Below the pieces are notes generated by a model. The model saw only the letters and a list, made by a program, of their open reading frames with translations, made no database searches and was not told where the DNA came from. Below, piece by piece: positions 41,722-50,969 of a DNA stretch of 64,000 bases (positions are counted from its first letter, which is position 1; each line of letters starts with the position of its first letter). Source of the stretch: Thermohalobaculum sp951813525 (lineage in GTDB: Bacteria; Pseudomonadota; Alphaproteobacteria; Rhodobacterales; Rhodobacteraceae); assembly GCA_951813525.2 (NCBI GenBank), contig CATOTJ020000002.1:1054001-1118000 (forward strand). The letters run 5' to 3'. Both the position numbers and the translations under genes were made by a program.

Positions 41722-43731
41722 CTAGTAGTTGCCAGAGCCGCCCCCGCTGTCGCCTCCGCCATCGGACGCCCCGGGATCGGGGATCGAAATGGAGGTCGGA
41801 GTGCCGGTCGTGTTGACCGGACGAACGACGCGGCCGATCTCACGCTCACGAACCTCGGCCTCGCGGTTAAAGACACCGGCACGCTCTGGGTCGTGATCCG
41901 GGGTTGCCGGGTTGTCGAAATGATCGGCCAGTGCCCGCATTGCTTCCGGCAAGCCGAAATCGATGGCATAGGACAAAAGCTCGTAGGCCTCTTCCCGATC
42001 TGCAGGTGTCCGGGCCAGGCTCAGCAGCAAGATCCCCAGCGACTGTACGCAAACCGGGTCGCCTTCAGCGGCGCAGCGGCGGAAGTAGATCATTCCAATC
42101 GGTTCTTGCCCGGGGATCGTGATGGCGATCTGACCCAAGGCGTTCTTTGCCCGTAGATGGCCAAGCCGCGATGCTTTTTCATAGGCGTTGACCGCCTGCT
42201 GCAGGCGCCCGGCGGCTTCCAACGCTTTGCCCAGCTGGAACTGAAAGCGGCCATTGCCCGGATCTTCCTTGACGGCATCGCCACAGGCTTGAATGGCGCG
42301 GCGCGACGAAATCTTGTCCGCCGGGCGAAAAACGCCGACACCTTGCAGGTCCAGAAACTCTCCGGCTTCGATATCGCAGGCATTCGGTGTCAGACGCAGG
42401 TTGACCTCGACCCGCTGGGGCGCGCTGTCGGGCATCTTGATTTCAACAACCATCGTATCGGTGACAACGGCCGAGGCAGCGGTCGTCACCGGCTTTTGAT
42501 CGGGCGGCGCGACATAGACCAGCGCCCCGGCATCGGCGACCTTCAAATCCTTCGGCTCGGGGTCCGTCAGCGTCGCATCGGCAGCGATCTTCGCCATATT
42601 CCCCTTCACCGGGGGGCGGACAATGGAAACCGTAGCATCGTCGGGCAGGTTTAGCTTTTCGGCGATCCGGGGCCCGGCGGCGATGACCTTTTCCATTGGC
42701 GCGTCAACGGTGACAGGTTTGTTTGTGGGCAATGGCGCGCCCTTGGGCGCCGAGGCCGGGCGGTCCGGCGTTTTAACTGCTACCGGACGGACAGGCGTCT
42801 TGGTGCCGACTTCGGCGGCTTTCGGGGTGATCTTGGCCGTTCTTTCGGTCCGCGGTTTGAAGGCGAACCCGCCCTTAATCCTCGAGGTCCATGTCGGTGT
42901 CTGCTTGCCGCCGGTGGCGGAGCGCACCGAAGAGCGTACGCGCCTTAACGTCGACAACAGTCCCGCGGTTGGACGCTTTCGGATATTTCCAAGCAGCGCC
43001 CCGGTGAAGGGGCTGTTGGGCGTGCCTTCCCCATCATAGGCAACCGCGCCTGGCTTTGTCGAATAAACCACGAACCCGCCCCGCGGCACGCGCGGTTCGC
43101 TGAACCCGATAGCGGTCGAGGACGTGCCGCGCGCAGCGCCGGTCTTGGTCTCGGTCGCTGGGAAGGGATTGTTGCGGCAACTGTCCAGGAACGAGATATG
43201 CCGGTCCGAGCGGGTGCCCAATATCCGCATGATCGTGCTGAGGCGCACGGTTTGAAACGGCAGATCGTTCGAAGATTTCAGATTGGCATCGGTCGGGACG
43301 AGGTAATTCTTGGAACCGACCTGAAACCCGTGCCCGGCATAGAAGGCGACAATCTCGGCCCCAGGTCCGCCTGCGCGGACCGCGTTGCGAAGCAATCGCT
43401 CGAACGACCGTTTGCCGATATCGACACCTTGCACCACCTGAAACCCGTTGGCGCGCAAAACATTGGCCATGGCTTTCGCGTCATTACGGGGGTTGCGCAG
43501 TCGAGAGACATGGGCATAGGCCGAGTTGCCGATGACGACGGCGACACGCCTGCGCAGTGCCTTTTCGCCGGTCTTGGGCAAGGTCACCTTGCCGTCGCGG
43601 ATCTCTTTCTCGACCGCATAGACGTTGGATGCGCCGGTGCCGGGCGCATCGATCGATCGGGTCTGCGGCGCGCAGGCCGTCAATAACGCGGCAACTGCCA
43701 CTGCGCACGAGCGCGAAAATTTACCTGTCAT
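41722..43731 (-). CDS. Caspase-family (C14) lipoprotein with Sel1-like repeats
   Basis: The 669-residue protein has a lipoprotein signal with lipobox LTAC (Cys20) and then a caspase-like p20 domain (residues 60-290): the start RRVAVVIGNSAYAH, catalytic His134 in FYAGHGFQV and catalytic Cys185 in FLDSCRNNPF, all conserved. A Pro/Thr/Lys linker (295-440) leads to a tetratricopeptide/Sel1-like region (about 475-640; FQFQLGKALEAAGRLQQAV) and a Gly-rich tail. Orthocaspases cleave after Arg or Lys. The signal implies export to the periplasm or outer membrane. It diverges from the hydratase gene. Confidence 0.88.
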   Translation of the reverse strand: MTGKFSRSCAVAVAALLTACAPQTRSIDAPGTGASNVYAVEKEIRDGKVTLPKTGEKALRRRVAVVIGNSAYAHVSRLRNPRNDAKAMANVLRANGFQVVQGVDIGKRSFERLLRNAVRAGGPGAEIVAFYAGHGFQVGSKNYLVPTDANLKSSNDLPFQTVRLSTIMRILGTRSDRHISFLDSCRNNPFPATETKTGAARGTSSTAIGFSEPRVPRGGFVVYSTKPGAVAYDGEGTPNSPFTGALLGNIRKRPTAGLLSTLRRVRSSVRSATGGKQTPTWTSRIKGGFAFKPRTERTAKITPKAAEVGTKTPVRPVAVKTPDRPASAPKGAPLPTNKPVTVDAPMEKVIAAGPRIAEKLNLPDDATVSIVRPPVKGNMAKIAADATLTDPEPKDLKVADAGALVYVAPPDQKPVTTAASAVVTDTMVVEIKMPDSAPQRVEVNLRLTPNACDIEAGEFLDLQGVGVFRPADKISSRRAIQACGDAVKEDPGNGRFQFQLGKALEAAGRLQQAVNAYEKASRLGHLRAKNALGQIAITIPGQEPIGMIYFRRCAAEGDPVCVQSLGILLLSLARTPADREEAYELLSYAIDFGLPEAMRALADHFDNPATPDHDPERAGVFNREAEVREREIGRVVRPVNTTGTPTSISIPDPGASDGGGDSGGGSGNY

Positions 43732-43858
43732 GGCGCCGGTCCCCGTTCCGCCAGAAAAAAGCCTGACCGCCCAATGTTCTCACAGGTTGCTTGCAGCGCC
43801 AAGTGTGGTGCGCATCTGCCGCGTTGGTTATGGTGTGGCACGCAGTGGAAGGAAGAGC

Positions 43859-44638
43859 ATGAGTAATATAGAAAACGCAGCGCAAAAGCTGGCGGCAAGT
43901 TGGACGCCGCGGGCAGGGTATGAGAAACTGGACGGAGATCTTGCTCCGGCGGATTTGGCTGAGGCCTATGAAATTCAGCGACGCCTGCAAGAGCTGTCGG
44001 TGGCCCAACGCGGACCAATTGCCGGGCGCAAAATAGCGCTCAGTTCGAAGGCCATGCAGGAAATGGTGGGAATTGACGCGCCGATTGCCGGTGCGATCTT
44101 CACCAACGATGTCCACCACACGCCCGCCGCGATCGCACGGTCTTCATTTCGCGGCCTCGGGCTTGAATACGAACTGGCGTTTAAGCTGGCCGTCGATGCC
44201 ACGCCGGCGGCTGCGCCCTATTCACCGGCAGCGGCTCTTGCGATGGTCGGTGCCGTCTGTCCGGCCTTCGAGTTGATCGAGGATCGGCAGGCCGACTACT
44301 CTGACCTTTGTCCGCTGACGCTGACCGCGGACAATGCGTGGTGCGGCGGGGTTGTTCTGGGCGAAGAGATTACAGACTGGCAGTCGTTGGACCTTGGCAA
44401 TCTGCCCGCGGTTCTGGAACAGGATGGCCAACCGCCCGAGGCGGCAAACACAGGCGCCGCAGACCCGGTCGCGTCCTTGGCCTGGGTTCTGAACCATGCA
44501 GCGTCGGGCGGCGAGACGATCCGGGCGGGCGAATACGTCATTACGGGGTCCGTTCTGCGCACCCGGTTTCCCGAACCGGGCGATCACCTGCGATATGTCG
44601 TTGACGGGCGGGCAGCAGTCGAAATTTCGGTTACCTGA
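43859..44638 (+). CDS. 2-keto-4-pentenoate hydratase-like protein
   Basis: The 259-residue protein resembles the MhpD/hydratase branch of the fumarylacetoacetate hydrolase superfamily, with AGRKIALSSKAMQEMVGID, the metal-ligand region GLGLEYELAFKL and PAFELIEDRQADY, and NHAASGGETIRAGEYVITGS. It would hydrate 2-hydroxypentadienoate or a related product of aromatic ring cleavage. The ATG at 43859 follows GGAAGGAAG. It diverges from the caspase-family gene; other ring-cleavage genes are not next to it. Confidence 0.87.
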   Translation: MSNIENAAQKLAASWTPRAGYEKLDGDLAPADLAEAYEIQRRLQELSVAQRGPIAGRKIALSSKAMQEMVGIDAPIAGAIFTNDVHHTPAAIARSSFRGLGLEYELAFKLAVDATPAAAPYSPAAALAMVGAVCPAFELIEDRQADYSDLCPLTLTADNAWCGGVVLGEEITDWQSLDLGNLPAVLEQDGQPPEAANTGAADPVASLAWVLNHAASGGETIRAGEYVITGSVLRTRFPEPGDHLRYVVDGRAAVEISVT

Positions 44639-44704
44639 CAGCAGCACGGCGCCGGGAACGAATACGCACTTGCCAACCGTGCCGACCCGCGATTAGGTCG
44701 CTTC

Positions 44705-44986
44705 ATGAACGATGCTGTGACCAATGCCGCCGAGCAATTCGACCCGCGCAACCTGATCCGCGAAGCCTACCGGATCGAGGGCATAACATTGTCCGATTGC
44801 CGGTCGATCTTTCTGGACTGGGCATTGGGTCTGAAGGACGGTGAAGATGCGCCTTCGGCAGCCCAGGCGCTGATCGACCATTATTCCGATCAGCCCGCCG
44901 ATCACCCGATGTCGATTGTTCTGGGCGAAGCGGTAACAGGGCGCGCAACCGCCCGGCGTCGGGGCGGGGCAGCCGGAAGGCGCTAG
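44705..44986 (+). CDS. Conserved hypothetical protein, 93 residues
   Basis: A soluble small protein with an acidic N-terminal two-thirds, including REAYRIEGITLSDCRSIFLDW, and an Arg/Gly-rich tail (TARRRGGAAGRR) that could bind nucleic acid. I do not recognise a named family. It starts 67 bases after the hydratase stop and ends 40 bases before the convergent LysM gene. The upstream ribosome binding site is weak. Confidence 0.6.
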   Translation: MNDAVTNAAEQFDPRNLIREAYRIEGITLSDCRSIFLDWALGLKDGEDAPSAAQALIDHYSDQPADHPMSIVLGEAVTGRATARRRGGAAGRR

Positions 44987-45026
44987 TTCGGACGGTACCC
45001 GATTGGGGCATCCAATCCCCGCTGCG

Positions 45027-45587
45027 CTATGGCAGTAGAATCTTGGTGCCCCGGCGCAATCTTCGCGGGTGACCGGGGTTGAGGGCCTGAAGCTCGCGCA
45101 ACGAAACGCCGGTGCGTTTTGCGATCCGTTTCAGCGTTGTCCGCCGACCGACCGTATAGACCTTGTCCGTTTCGGCGAATGCTGGGGCCAGAACGGCAAT
45201 CCCGTCCGGTCTGCGGACCAAGAACCAACCATCTCCCCAACAGGCGATGTCACGGATTTGCGCCCTGTCGATGATTTGATCCTGAAACCCGATGCACAGC
45301 GTGTCGCCGACTGTTTTGGCGTCCAGAATGGTAACAGATCCGGATACGTTTGCGGCGGTCCAGGAAAACGGCCCACGCTCGGTGCTGGACAAGGCAAGGT
45401 GCAGCGTTCGCGCATGGGCGATCCGGGCAGGTTCAGGCAGGCCGCTCCAGGCCGCGCGATCTGGCGGATAGGTTTGGCCGCCAACGCCCGAAATCGCAGA
45501 GCCGAACTCTTGGACAGGCGCGCAGGATGCGGCCCAAAGGGCGATCATCGCGGCGGCGATTGTGGACTTTCGGACATGCACCATCAT
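45027..45587 (-). CDS. LysM-domain lipoprotein
   Basis: The 186-residue product has a lipoprotein signal (AAAMIALWAASC, lipobox AASC) and a C-terminal LysM domain (residues about 142-186; YTVGRRTTLKRIAKRTGVSL, then LNPGH and LRRGTKILLP) that binds peptidoglycan glycan strands. The middle part, with FQDQIIDRAQIRDIACWGDGWFLV, is of unknown function. The ATG shares a base with the stop of the upstream gene (TGATG), so translation is coupled. It is likely anchored to a membrane and the cell wall. Confidence 0.8.
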   Translation of the reverse strand: MMVHVRKSTIAAAMIALWAASCAPVQEFGSAISGVGGQTYPPDRAAWSGLPEPARIAHARTLHLALSSTERGPFSWTAANVSGSVTILDAKTVGDTLCIGFQDQIIDRAQIRDIACWGDGWFLVRRPDGIAVLAPAFAETDKVYTVGRRTTLKRIAKRTGVSLRELQALNPGHPRRLRRGTKILLP

Positions 45588-45910
45588 CAGCATGGCCCCA
45601 GCAAGTCGTCCCAAAGATTCTTGATCTCTTCCGCGGTTGATTCAAGCGGGATCATGTCTTTGGCGATCGCAGCTGGAATATCGTTGGACAGGCGCTTACT
45701 GGCCTTTTTCCAACGCTTGGCCTCTTTACCTTCGTGTTCTATGAACGGCACCCATTTGACCGGCGCGACCGGGTCACACTTTATGGGTGGGTCTGGGAAC
45801 CAGATTGGCGGCGGCGGTTCACCGGAATCGCCCGCAATTGCGACCGGCGGGGCCGCAAGAATGAACACCAACGCAATCGAATATAGTCGTAACGGACGCC
45901 GAGAGAACAT
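45587..45910 (-). CDS. Small secreted protein, function unknown
   Basis: This 107-residue protein has a signal peptide (RLYSIALVFILAAPPVAIAG) and a proline-rich N-terminal part (PPPPIWFPDPP) followed by a charged helical segment (EGKEAKRWKKASKRL). I do not recognise a family. The ATG at 45910 follows GGGGAGGGG by five bases; a GTG at 45916 is too close. Its stop overlaps the start of the LysM lipoprotein gene. Confidence 0.7.
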   Translation of the reverse strand: MFSRRPLRLYSIALVFILAAPPVAIAGDSGEPPPPIWFPDPPIKCDPVAPVKWVPFIEHEGKEAKRWKKASKRLSNDIPAAIAKDMIPLESTAEEIKNLWDDLLGPC

Positions 45911-45988
45911 GAGCACCCCTCCCCATCACAAGCAGGGATAGGATGCCCCGAATCACCTCGTTGGGTCAACTTGCCGCAGGGTTTTGCC

Positions 45989-47371
45989 CTAACCGCCGAT
46001 TGCCGAAAGGACCCGTACCCAGCTGCGCGCGCCCTTTTGGAAGCTGGCAAGATCGTATTTTTCGTTGGGCGAGTGCAGGTTGTCGTCTTCCAGCCCAAAG
46101 CCAATCAGAAGCGAATCCATCCCCAGCCGGTTCTTCAATTCACCCACGACCGGGATCGAGCCGCCGCAGCCGATGAAGGCGGCTTCTTTTCCCCATTCCT
46201 CGGTCAGCGCCTGACGTGCTTGCTCGAACGCGGGGTTGTGCAAGGGCATGACCGTGGCAACACCGCCGCCACGGGGCGTGAAGCTGGCCGTGCAGTCGGA
46301 CGGCAAACGATCGCGGATGAATGCGCGAAACGCCGCCCGAACGGCTTCAGGATCCTGATCGCCGACCAGTCGGAAGCTGACCTTTGCGTGGGCGTCTGCC
46401 GGGATAACGGTCTTAAAGCCATCGCCGGTATAGCCGCCCCAGATGCCATTTACTTCGGCGGTCGGGCGTGACCAGACATGTTCCAACGCCGAGTGCCCGT
46501 GTTTGCCCCAAGGTTCCGCCAGACCGACCTCGCCCAGAAATTTTTCTGATGAAAATCCAAGGCGATCCCACTGTGCCTTGATGTCGTCTGGCAGGTCGTG
46601 AACGCCGTCATAAAAACCGGGGATCGTCACGTGTCCGTCATCGGCATGCATCGCGCCCAGAACGCGGGTCAATATGTGGATCGGGTTCTGCGCCGCGCCG
46701 CCATACATTCCCGAGTGCAGATCACGAGATGCAGCGTGGATGGTCACTTGATCTGCCACATTGCCGCGCAGCATGGTCGTGATGGCAGGGGTTTCGCGGT
46801 CCCACATGCCTGTGTCGCAAACCAACGCGATGTCGGCTTTCAGCTCGTCGCGATGGTCTTCCATAAATGGCGGCAGGCTTTCACCGCCCGATTCCTCTTC
46901 GCCCTCCAAGACAATCGTAACATTGCAGGGCAGGGTGCCTTCAGTTGCGATCAGCGCGCGGCAGGCTTCGATGAAGGTCATTGTCTGGCCCTTGTCATCG
47001 CAGGCACCGCGTCCGTGGATAACCTTGATGCCGTCATCGCGGGTCAGGATCGCTGGCTCGAACGGGGCACCGTTTGTCCAAAGGTCCAGCGGATCAACCG
47101 GTTGCACGTCATAATGCCCATAGAACAGGACGCGCGGTCCGGTGCCTTCATAATGCGCGACGACAATCGGGTGGCGCGGTGTTGCGTGCACCTTGGCGTC
47201 GAACCCGATGCTTTCCAGGTCCGCAACGTGCCATTCCGCGGCTTTGCGGCATTCATCTGCATAGGCCGGGTCGGTTGAAACGGACTCGATGCGGATCAGT
47301 TCAAACAGTCGCTCCAGCGCCGCGTCGGCGTCGGCATCGAGATGGTTCAGGGCGTTTTGCGGGTCGGTCAT
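45989..47371 (-). CDS. M20-family metallopeptidase (dipeptidase)
   Basis: The 460-residue enzyme has the M20 zinc motifs LFYGHYDVQPVDP and GRGACDDKGQ, the catalytic glutamate pair in LEGEEESGGESLPPF, DLHSGMYGG in the lid domain, and the final histidine in DDNLHSPNEKYD. It resembles carnosinase-like dipeptidases that release amino acids from small peptides in the cytoplasm. The start at 47371 follows GGAG by six bases; an ATG four codons earlier is possible. It is a single-gene unit. Confidence 0.93.
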   Translation of the reverse strand: MTDPQNALNHLDADADAALERLFELIRIESVSTDPAYADECRKAAEWHVADLESIGFDAKVHATPRHPIVVAHYEGTGPRVLFYGHYDVQPVDPLDLWTNGAPFEPAILTRDDGIKVIHGRGACDDKGQTMTFIEACRALIATEGTLPCNVTIVLEGEEESGGESLPPFMEDHRDELKADIALVCDTGMWDRETPAITTMLRGNVADQVTIHAASRDLHSGMYGGAAQNPIHILTRVLGAMHADDGHVTIPGFYDGVHDLPDDIKAQWDRLGFSSEKFLGEVGLAEPWGKHGHSALEHVWSRPTAEVNGIWGGYTGDGFKTVIPADAHAKVSFRLVGDQDPEAVRAAFRAFIRDRLPSDCTASFTPRGGGVATVMPLHNPAFEQARQALTEEWGKEAAFIGCGGSIPVVGELKNRLGMDSLLIGFGLEDDNLHSPNEKYDLASFQKGARSWVRVLSAIGG

Positions 47372-47522
47372 CTGGGGCTCCATCGCGGGGTCGCGGCGAC
47401 ATTATGGCTCGGCGCGTAACGGGGCAAGAGCAGGCAGCTGCGGCAATGAGCGACGCGAGCCGCACGGGTCTTGAAGCAAATGGTCAGCCTGGCGCAGAAT
47501 GGGCACTCCGCAGGAGGATCCC

Positions 47523-48296
47523 ATGTCATCCAGCCCGGCCCCAAGCGCCCCACGCCGCCCGGCCCGATCCCGGTTTGCAATCCTGTTCTCGCATGACGGC
47601 GTGCTCGCGCTGACCGCATTGTTCGTCACAGGTATGGGCGTCATGATCACCTGGGGCACATGGTCCGCCTGGGCCTTGGTTCCGATTGGCATTGGCGCGC
47701 AATTTATGAATGAATACAACATTCACCGACATTTATTTCACCTGAAACCACCGCAGCGCCAGTGGTTGTTCGATCTTTTGTACCTGGCGCATTACGGCCA
47801 TCACGACTTTCCGCAGGCCGAGCGTTTGTTCTTTGTCCCGGTCTGGTTTGCGGTCCCGGTTGCGGCGATCAACTTTTCGGTGGTGTGGGTCATCGCGACC
47901 GTGTTCGGATTTCAAGACGCAGCGCTTTACGCAGCGGCCATCGTTCTGGTCGGCGGGGTGGCAACGTTCCTGGGATACGAATGGTTCCACATGACCGCCC
48001 ATCTGAACGTGGCCAAGTCCCTGTTTGAACGGCGTGTGACCGAATTGCACGCCCAGCACCATTTCCGCGATTTTTCCAAATGGTTTCACGTCTCGCCTGG
48101 GGGCGAAGTGATCGACCGTGTGATGGGTACGGCGATTGACCGAGCGGCGCTGCGCCAGCAAGGGCGGATCGAGTTCATCACGACCTTGGGTCTGCGCCCC
48201 GACGACCCGCGTCTGGTTGCCGCCCGCGCGCGTTTTGCAGATCGGATCGGTTTGGGCGCGGACGAAATAGCCCGGGCGGCCCGGATGCCGGGATGA
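47523..48296 (+). CDS. Sterol-desaturase/fatty-acid-hydroxylase family membrane protein
   Basis: The 257-residue integral membrane protein has four or five hydrophobic segments and the di-iron histidine clusters of this superfamily: HRHLFH, HYGHHDFPQ, FHMTAH and HAQHHFRDF. Such enzymes hydroxylate or desaturate lipid chains or carotenoids. The ATG at 47523 follows GCAGGAGGA. Its stop overlaps the start of the next gene (ATGA), which encodes a secreted protein, so the two are co-translated. Confidence 0.87.
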   Translation: MSSSPAPSAPRRPARSRFAILFSHDGVLALTALFVTGMGVMITWGTWSAWALVPIGIGAQFMNEYNIHRHLFHLKPPQRQWLFDLLYLAHYGHHDFPQAERLFFVPVWFAVPVAAINFSVVWVIATVFGFQDAALYAAAIVLVGGVATFLGYEWFHMTAHLNVAKSLFERRVTELHAQHHFRDFSKWFHVSPGGEVIDRVMGTAIDRAALRQQGRIEFITTLGLRPDDPRLVAARARFADRIGLGADEIARAARMPG

Positions 48297-48730
48297 AGAT
48301 CATTCGCGCCCTGGTTGCGGTATCGCTGATGACCGGGATTGTCCCTGCATCAGCGGCCGATCGCGGCGAACTGGTCGAGATGATCCACTGGATCGAAGTC
48401 GACACTCCGCCGGGGTTTGCGGTCGAGCGGCGCAAATACAAGCTTACCCAGACCGAGAAAGGTGTGCGCACGCCGTTGCAGATTACGTTCACACGCCTGA
48501 AGCTGCGTATGTCCCGACCGCATCGGAATGTGCGCGAAACGGCCTCGGGTTCGGTGCGCTGGACCATGCGAAAGTGTCAGGCCGCCGGATCGGGCGGCGC
48601 CATTTGGCACCTGACGATTGTGCACCCGCTTGCGACCATTTTTGCGCAAAAACAGCGTGAACTCGGTCAACCCGATTTCGCAAGGGTCTGGCAGATTGTC
48701 GATACCGTGCGGCCCGCGCCGCGGGATTAG
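48293..48730 (+). CDS. Secreted protein coupled to the fatty-acid hydroxylase gene
   Basis: The 145-residue product has a signal peptide (IIRALVAVSLMTGIVPASA, cleavage before ADRGE) and a basic, soluble mature part with a central WTMRKCQAAGSGG. I do not recognise the family. The ATG overlaps the upstream stop by four bases, pointing to a shared envelope role with the membrane hydroxylase. It converges on the next gene five bases later. Confidence 0.7.
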   Translation: MKIIRALVAVSLMTGIVPASAADRGELVEMIHWIEVDTPPGFAVERRKYKLTQTEKGVRTPLQITFTRLKLRMSRPHRNVRETASGSVRWTMRKCQAAGSGGAIWHLTIVHPLATIFAQKQRELGQPDFARVWQIVDTVRPAPRD

Positions 48731-48735
48731 AGCGC

Positions 48736-49332
48736 CTATTCCGACTTTTCTTTCGCGGTTCCGTCGTCCCTGGCCTCGGTCTTTTCGCCGTCCGCCTCTC
48801 CGTCGGTGTTTCCGCCAAGGGTCGTGACGGTGTTTTGAATGACATCCGCCAGAACCCCGCGGAATAACTCTCCACTGAGGGTTTGCATGCGTTGCCCGGC
48901 TTGCGGTGTCATCTCCTGATGCTTGCCAGTATGGGGGGATGTGGCGCCGTCGGCGATCAATGACGTCAACTCGTCGTCCGTCATAAGCCCGGTCCATGCC
49001 CGAGCCATGTTCTTCTGCCACTCCGGCCCATGAACCAGCACGGCCTTGGCAATCTCGGCGTCATAGACCGCGGCCAGCATCTGACCATGTAACTGCGATA
49101 GGGCGACCATGGTTGGTTGCCGCGCGCCGATCCTTTGCAGCATTCCGGTCAGATGCTGGTCAGAGAACTGACCGACAAATTCCAAAGCCGCGGTTGATGG
49201 CGCGTCGGGGATGCCCGATTTGCCCTCGGTCGCCCCTTTGGTTGCAGCCTTGCCATCTGCAAGGACAAGCGACCCGGTCAGTGAAATTGCGCCGATCAGG
49301 GCGAACAGGAAGGTACGAGCAATCTGAGACAC
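48736..49332 (-). CDS. Secreted protein, function unknown
   Basis: The 198-residue product, started by GTG after AAGGAA, has a signal peptide (ARTFLFALIGAISLTGSLVLA, before DGKAA), a helical core (residues about 45-165) and a charged Glu/Asp/Lys-rich C-terminal tail. A segment with LVHGPEWQKNMARAWTGLMT is the most distinctive part. I do not recognise the family. It lies upstream of no obvious partner and converges on the secreted protein gene before it. Confidence 0.65.
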   Translation of the reverse strand: MSQIARTFLFALIGAISLTGSLVLADGKAATKGATEGKSGIPDAPSTAALEFVGQFSDQHLTGMLQRIGARQPTMVALSQLHGQMLAAVYDAEIAKAVLVHGPEWQKNMARAWTGLMTDDELTSLIADGATSPHTGKHQEMTPQAGQRMQTLSGELFRGVLADVIQNTVTTLGGNTDGEADGEKTEARDDGTAKEKSE

Positions 49333-49410
49333 AGGGCAGGTTCCTTGGTAGCTTAGGTTTGGTGAAAACTTACCCGGGTCAATAAGTTATCGCAATGTGA
49401 TCATATCCAT

Positions 49411-50535
49411 TCAACGCCCGATCCAACCGCCGCCCAAAACGCGCGACCCTTCGGACGCGTAGAACACACAGGCTTGGCCGGGGGCGACCCCTTCCTCGGG
49501 TGTCAGCAGTTCGACCTCGGCGCCGCCGCCGCGCGGGTGAAGCCGGGCAGGCGTAGGCGGGCGGGTCGAGCGGACTTTGACCATCGCTTCATGGCCACCG
49601 TCCGGGGCATCGTCAAAGGCCGTGTCACCCAGCCAGTTGATTTCAGAAACCGGCACGGTTCGCGTGGCCAGCGCCGCGCGCGGGCCAACGATGACCTGAC
49701 GGCTGACCGGGTCGAGGCGCACCACATAAAGCGGTTCTCCACCGCCGATCCCAATGCCGCGGCGCTGTCCGATGGTATAGTGGATTATGCCCTGATGCTG
49801 GCCCAGCACCCGGCCGTCCAGGTGCACGATATCGCCGGGCTCGGCCGCGCCGGGGCGCAGCTTTTCGATCACTGCGGCGTACCGGCCCGATGGGACAAAG
49901 CAGATATCCTGGCTGTCGGGCTTATCGGCGACCGGCAATCCATGGCGGGCCGCCATCGCACGCGTTTCTTCTTTCGATGCGATACCGCCCAGCGGAAACC
50001 GCAGATAGTCGAGTTGATCGCGCGTGGTCGAAAACAGAAAATAGGATTGGTCCTTGGCGGGATCGGCAGCGCGGTGCAGCTCGGACCCGGCGGGACCGTC
50101 CTTGCGGCGAATATAATGACCTGTCGCCAGGCAATCGGCGTCAAGGTCCTTGGCGGTCGCCATCAAATCACGAAACTTGACCCGTTCATTGCAGCGGATG
50201 CAGGGCACGGGTGTCGCCCCGGCCAGATACTGGTCTGCGAATTCGTCCATGACCGATTCGCGAAATTTGCTTTCATAATCCAGCACGTAATGTGGAAAGC
50301 CCATCTCCTCGGCGACGCGGCGCGCATCGTGGATATCGCGTCCCGCGCAACAGGCCCCCTTTTTTGCCAGTGCGGCGCCGTGGTCGTAGAGCTGCAGGGT
50401 GATTCCAACGACGTCATAACCTTGTGCGGCAAGCTCCGCCGCCACGACCGAACTGTCGACGCCGCCAGACATAGCCACCACAACCCGTGTCATTCCGGGA
50501 GGTTTTGTGAACCCAAGACTGTTTAACTGATCCAT
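49411..50535 (-). CDS. mnmA: tRNA-specific 2-thiouridylase
   Basis: MnmA puts sulfur on the wobble uridine of tRNA Lys, Glu and Gln. The 374-residue enzyme has the PP-loop VVVAMSGGVDSSVVAAELA, catalytic Cys in TPVPCIRCNERVKF, the second Cys in SQDICFVPSG, and the C-terminal tRNA-binding beta-barrel with IGQRRGIGIGGG. The N-terminal extension NSLGFTKPP is normal for Rhodobacterales. AGGAA lies before the ATG at 50535. It is divergent from sciP. Confidence 0.96.
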   Translation of the reverse strand: MDQLNSLGFTKPPGMTRVVVAMSGGVDSSVVAAELAAQGYDVVGITLQLYDHGAALAKKGACCAGRDIHDARRVAEEMGFPHYVLDYESKFRESVMDEFADQYLAGATPVPCIRCNERVKFRDLMATAKDLDADCLATGHYIRRKDGPAGSELHRAADPAKDQSYFLFSTTRDQLDYLRFPLGGIASKEETRAMAARHGLPVADKPDSQDICFVPSGRYAAVIEKLRPGAAEPGDIVHLDGRVLGQHQGIIHYTIGQRRGIGIGGGEPLYVVRLDPVSRQVIVGPRAALATRTVPVSEINWLGDTAFDDAPDGGHEAMVKVRSTRPPTPARLHPRGGGAEVELLTPEEGVAPGQACVFYASEGSRVLGGGWIGR

Positions 50536-50650
50536 TTTAGATCATTCCTGAACATCTGCCCCAAAACAGGACGTGCTGCGCTTCATTCCGCTTTAATCAC
50601 AAGGACATAGAGTGAAGGCTTGTGAACCGAGACTACGGGGATATCAAGAT

Positions 50651-50920
50651 ATGGATACCGCATCCTATGTGATCGGACCAGATGGAGAAAAGCTGACCAT
50701 CGCCGATCTGCCCGCGCCGGAAACCCGGCGTTGGGTTCCACGACGCAAGGCGCGCGTCGTGGCAGCCGTAGAAGGCGGTCTCATCACAGCAGAAGAAGCA
50801 TTCGCAAAATATGACATAACCGAGGAGGAGTATGACTGTTGGAAGGCGGCGATGACACGTTTTGGCATGCGTGGCCTAAGGGTAACCAAACTGAACCAGG
50901 TGAGATCTGCTCCTGATTGA
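50651..50920 (+). CDS. sciP: CtrA-interacting transcriptional repressor SciP (DUF1153)
   Basis: This 89-residue helix-turn-helix protein is the DUF1153 family member known in Caulobacter as SciP, which binds CtrA and blocks activation of its target promoters. Its core PAPETRRWVPRRKARVVAAVEGGLITAEEAFAKYDIT (shown in parts: RRWVPRRKARV, GLITAEEAFAKY) is nearly the family consensus. It is divergent from mnmA and lies 97 bases before ctrA, the usual arrangement in Rhodobacterales. The ATG at 50651 has GGGGA upstream; a GTG at 50612 is less likely. Confidence 0.92.
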   Translation: MDTASYVIGPDGEKLTIADLPAPETRRWVPRRKARVVAAVEGGLITAEEAFAKYDITEEEYDCWKAAMTRFGMRGLRVTKLNQVRSAPD

Positions 50921-50969
50921 AGTTTGGCAGAAAGTTCAGCTTCGGTAATACTCCGTTTACCCCTTTGCA

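Noticed and set aside
41586..41969. Extension of the DUF3179 gene to 41969
   Set aside because: It would bury the twin-arginine signal inside the protein and overlap the end of the caspase-family gene.
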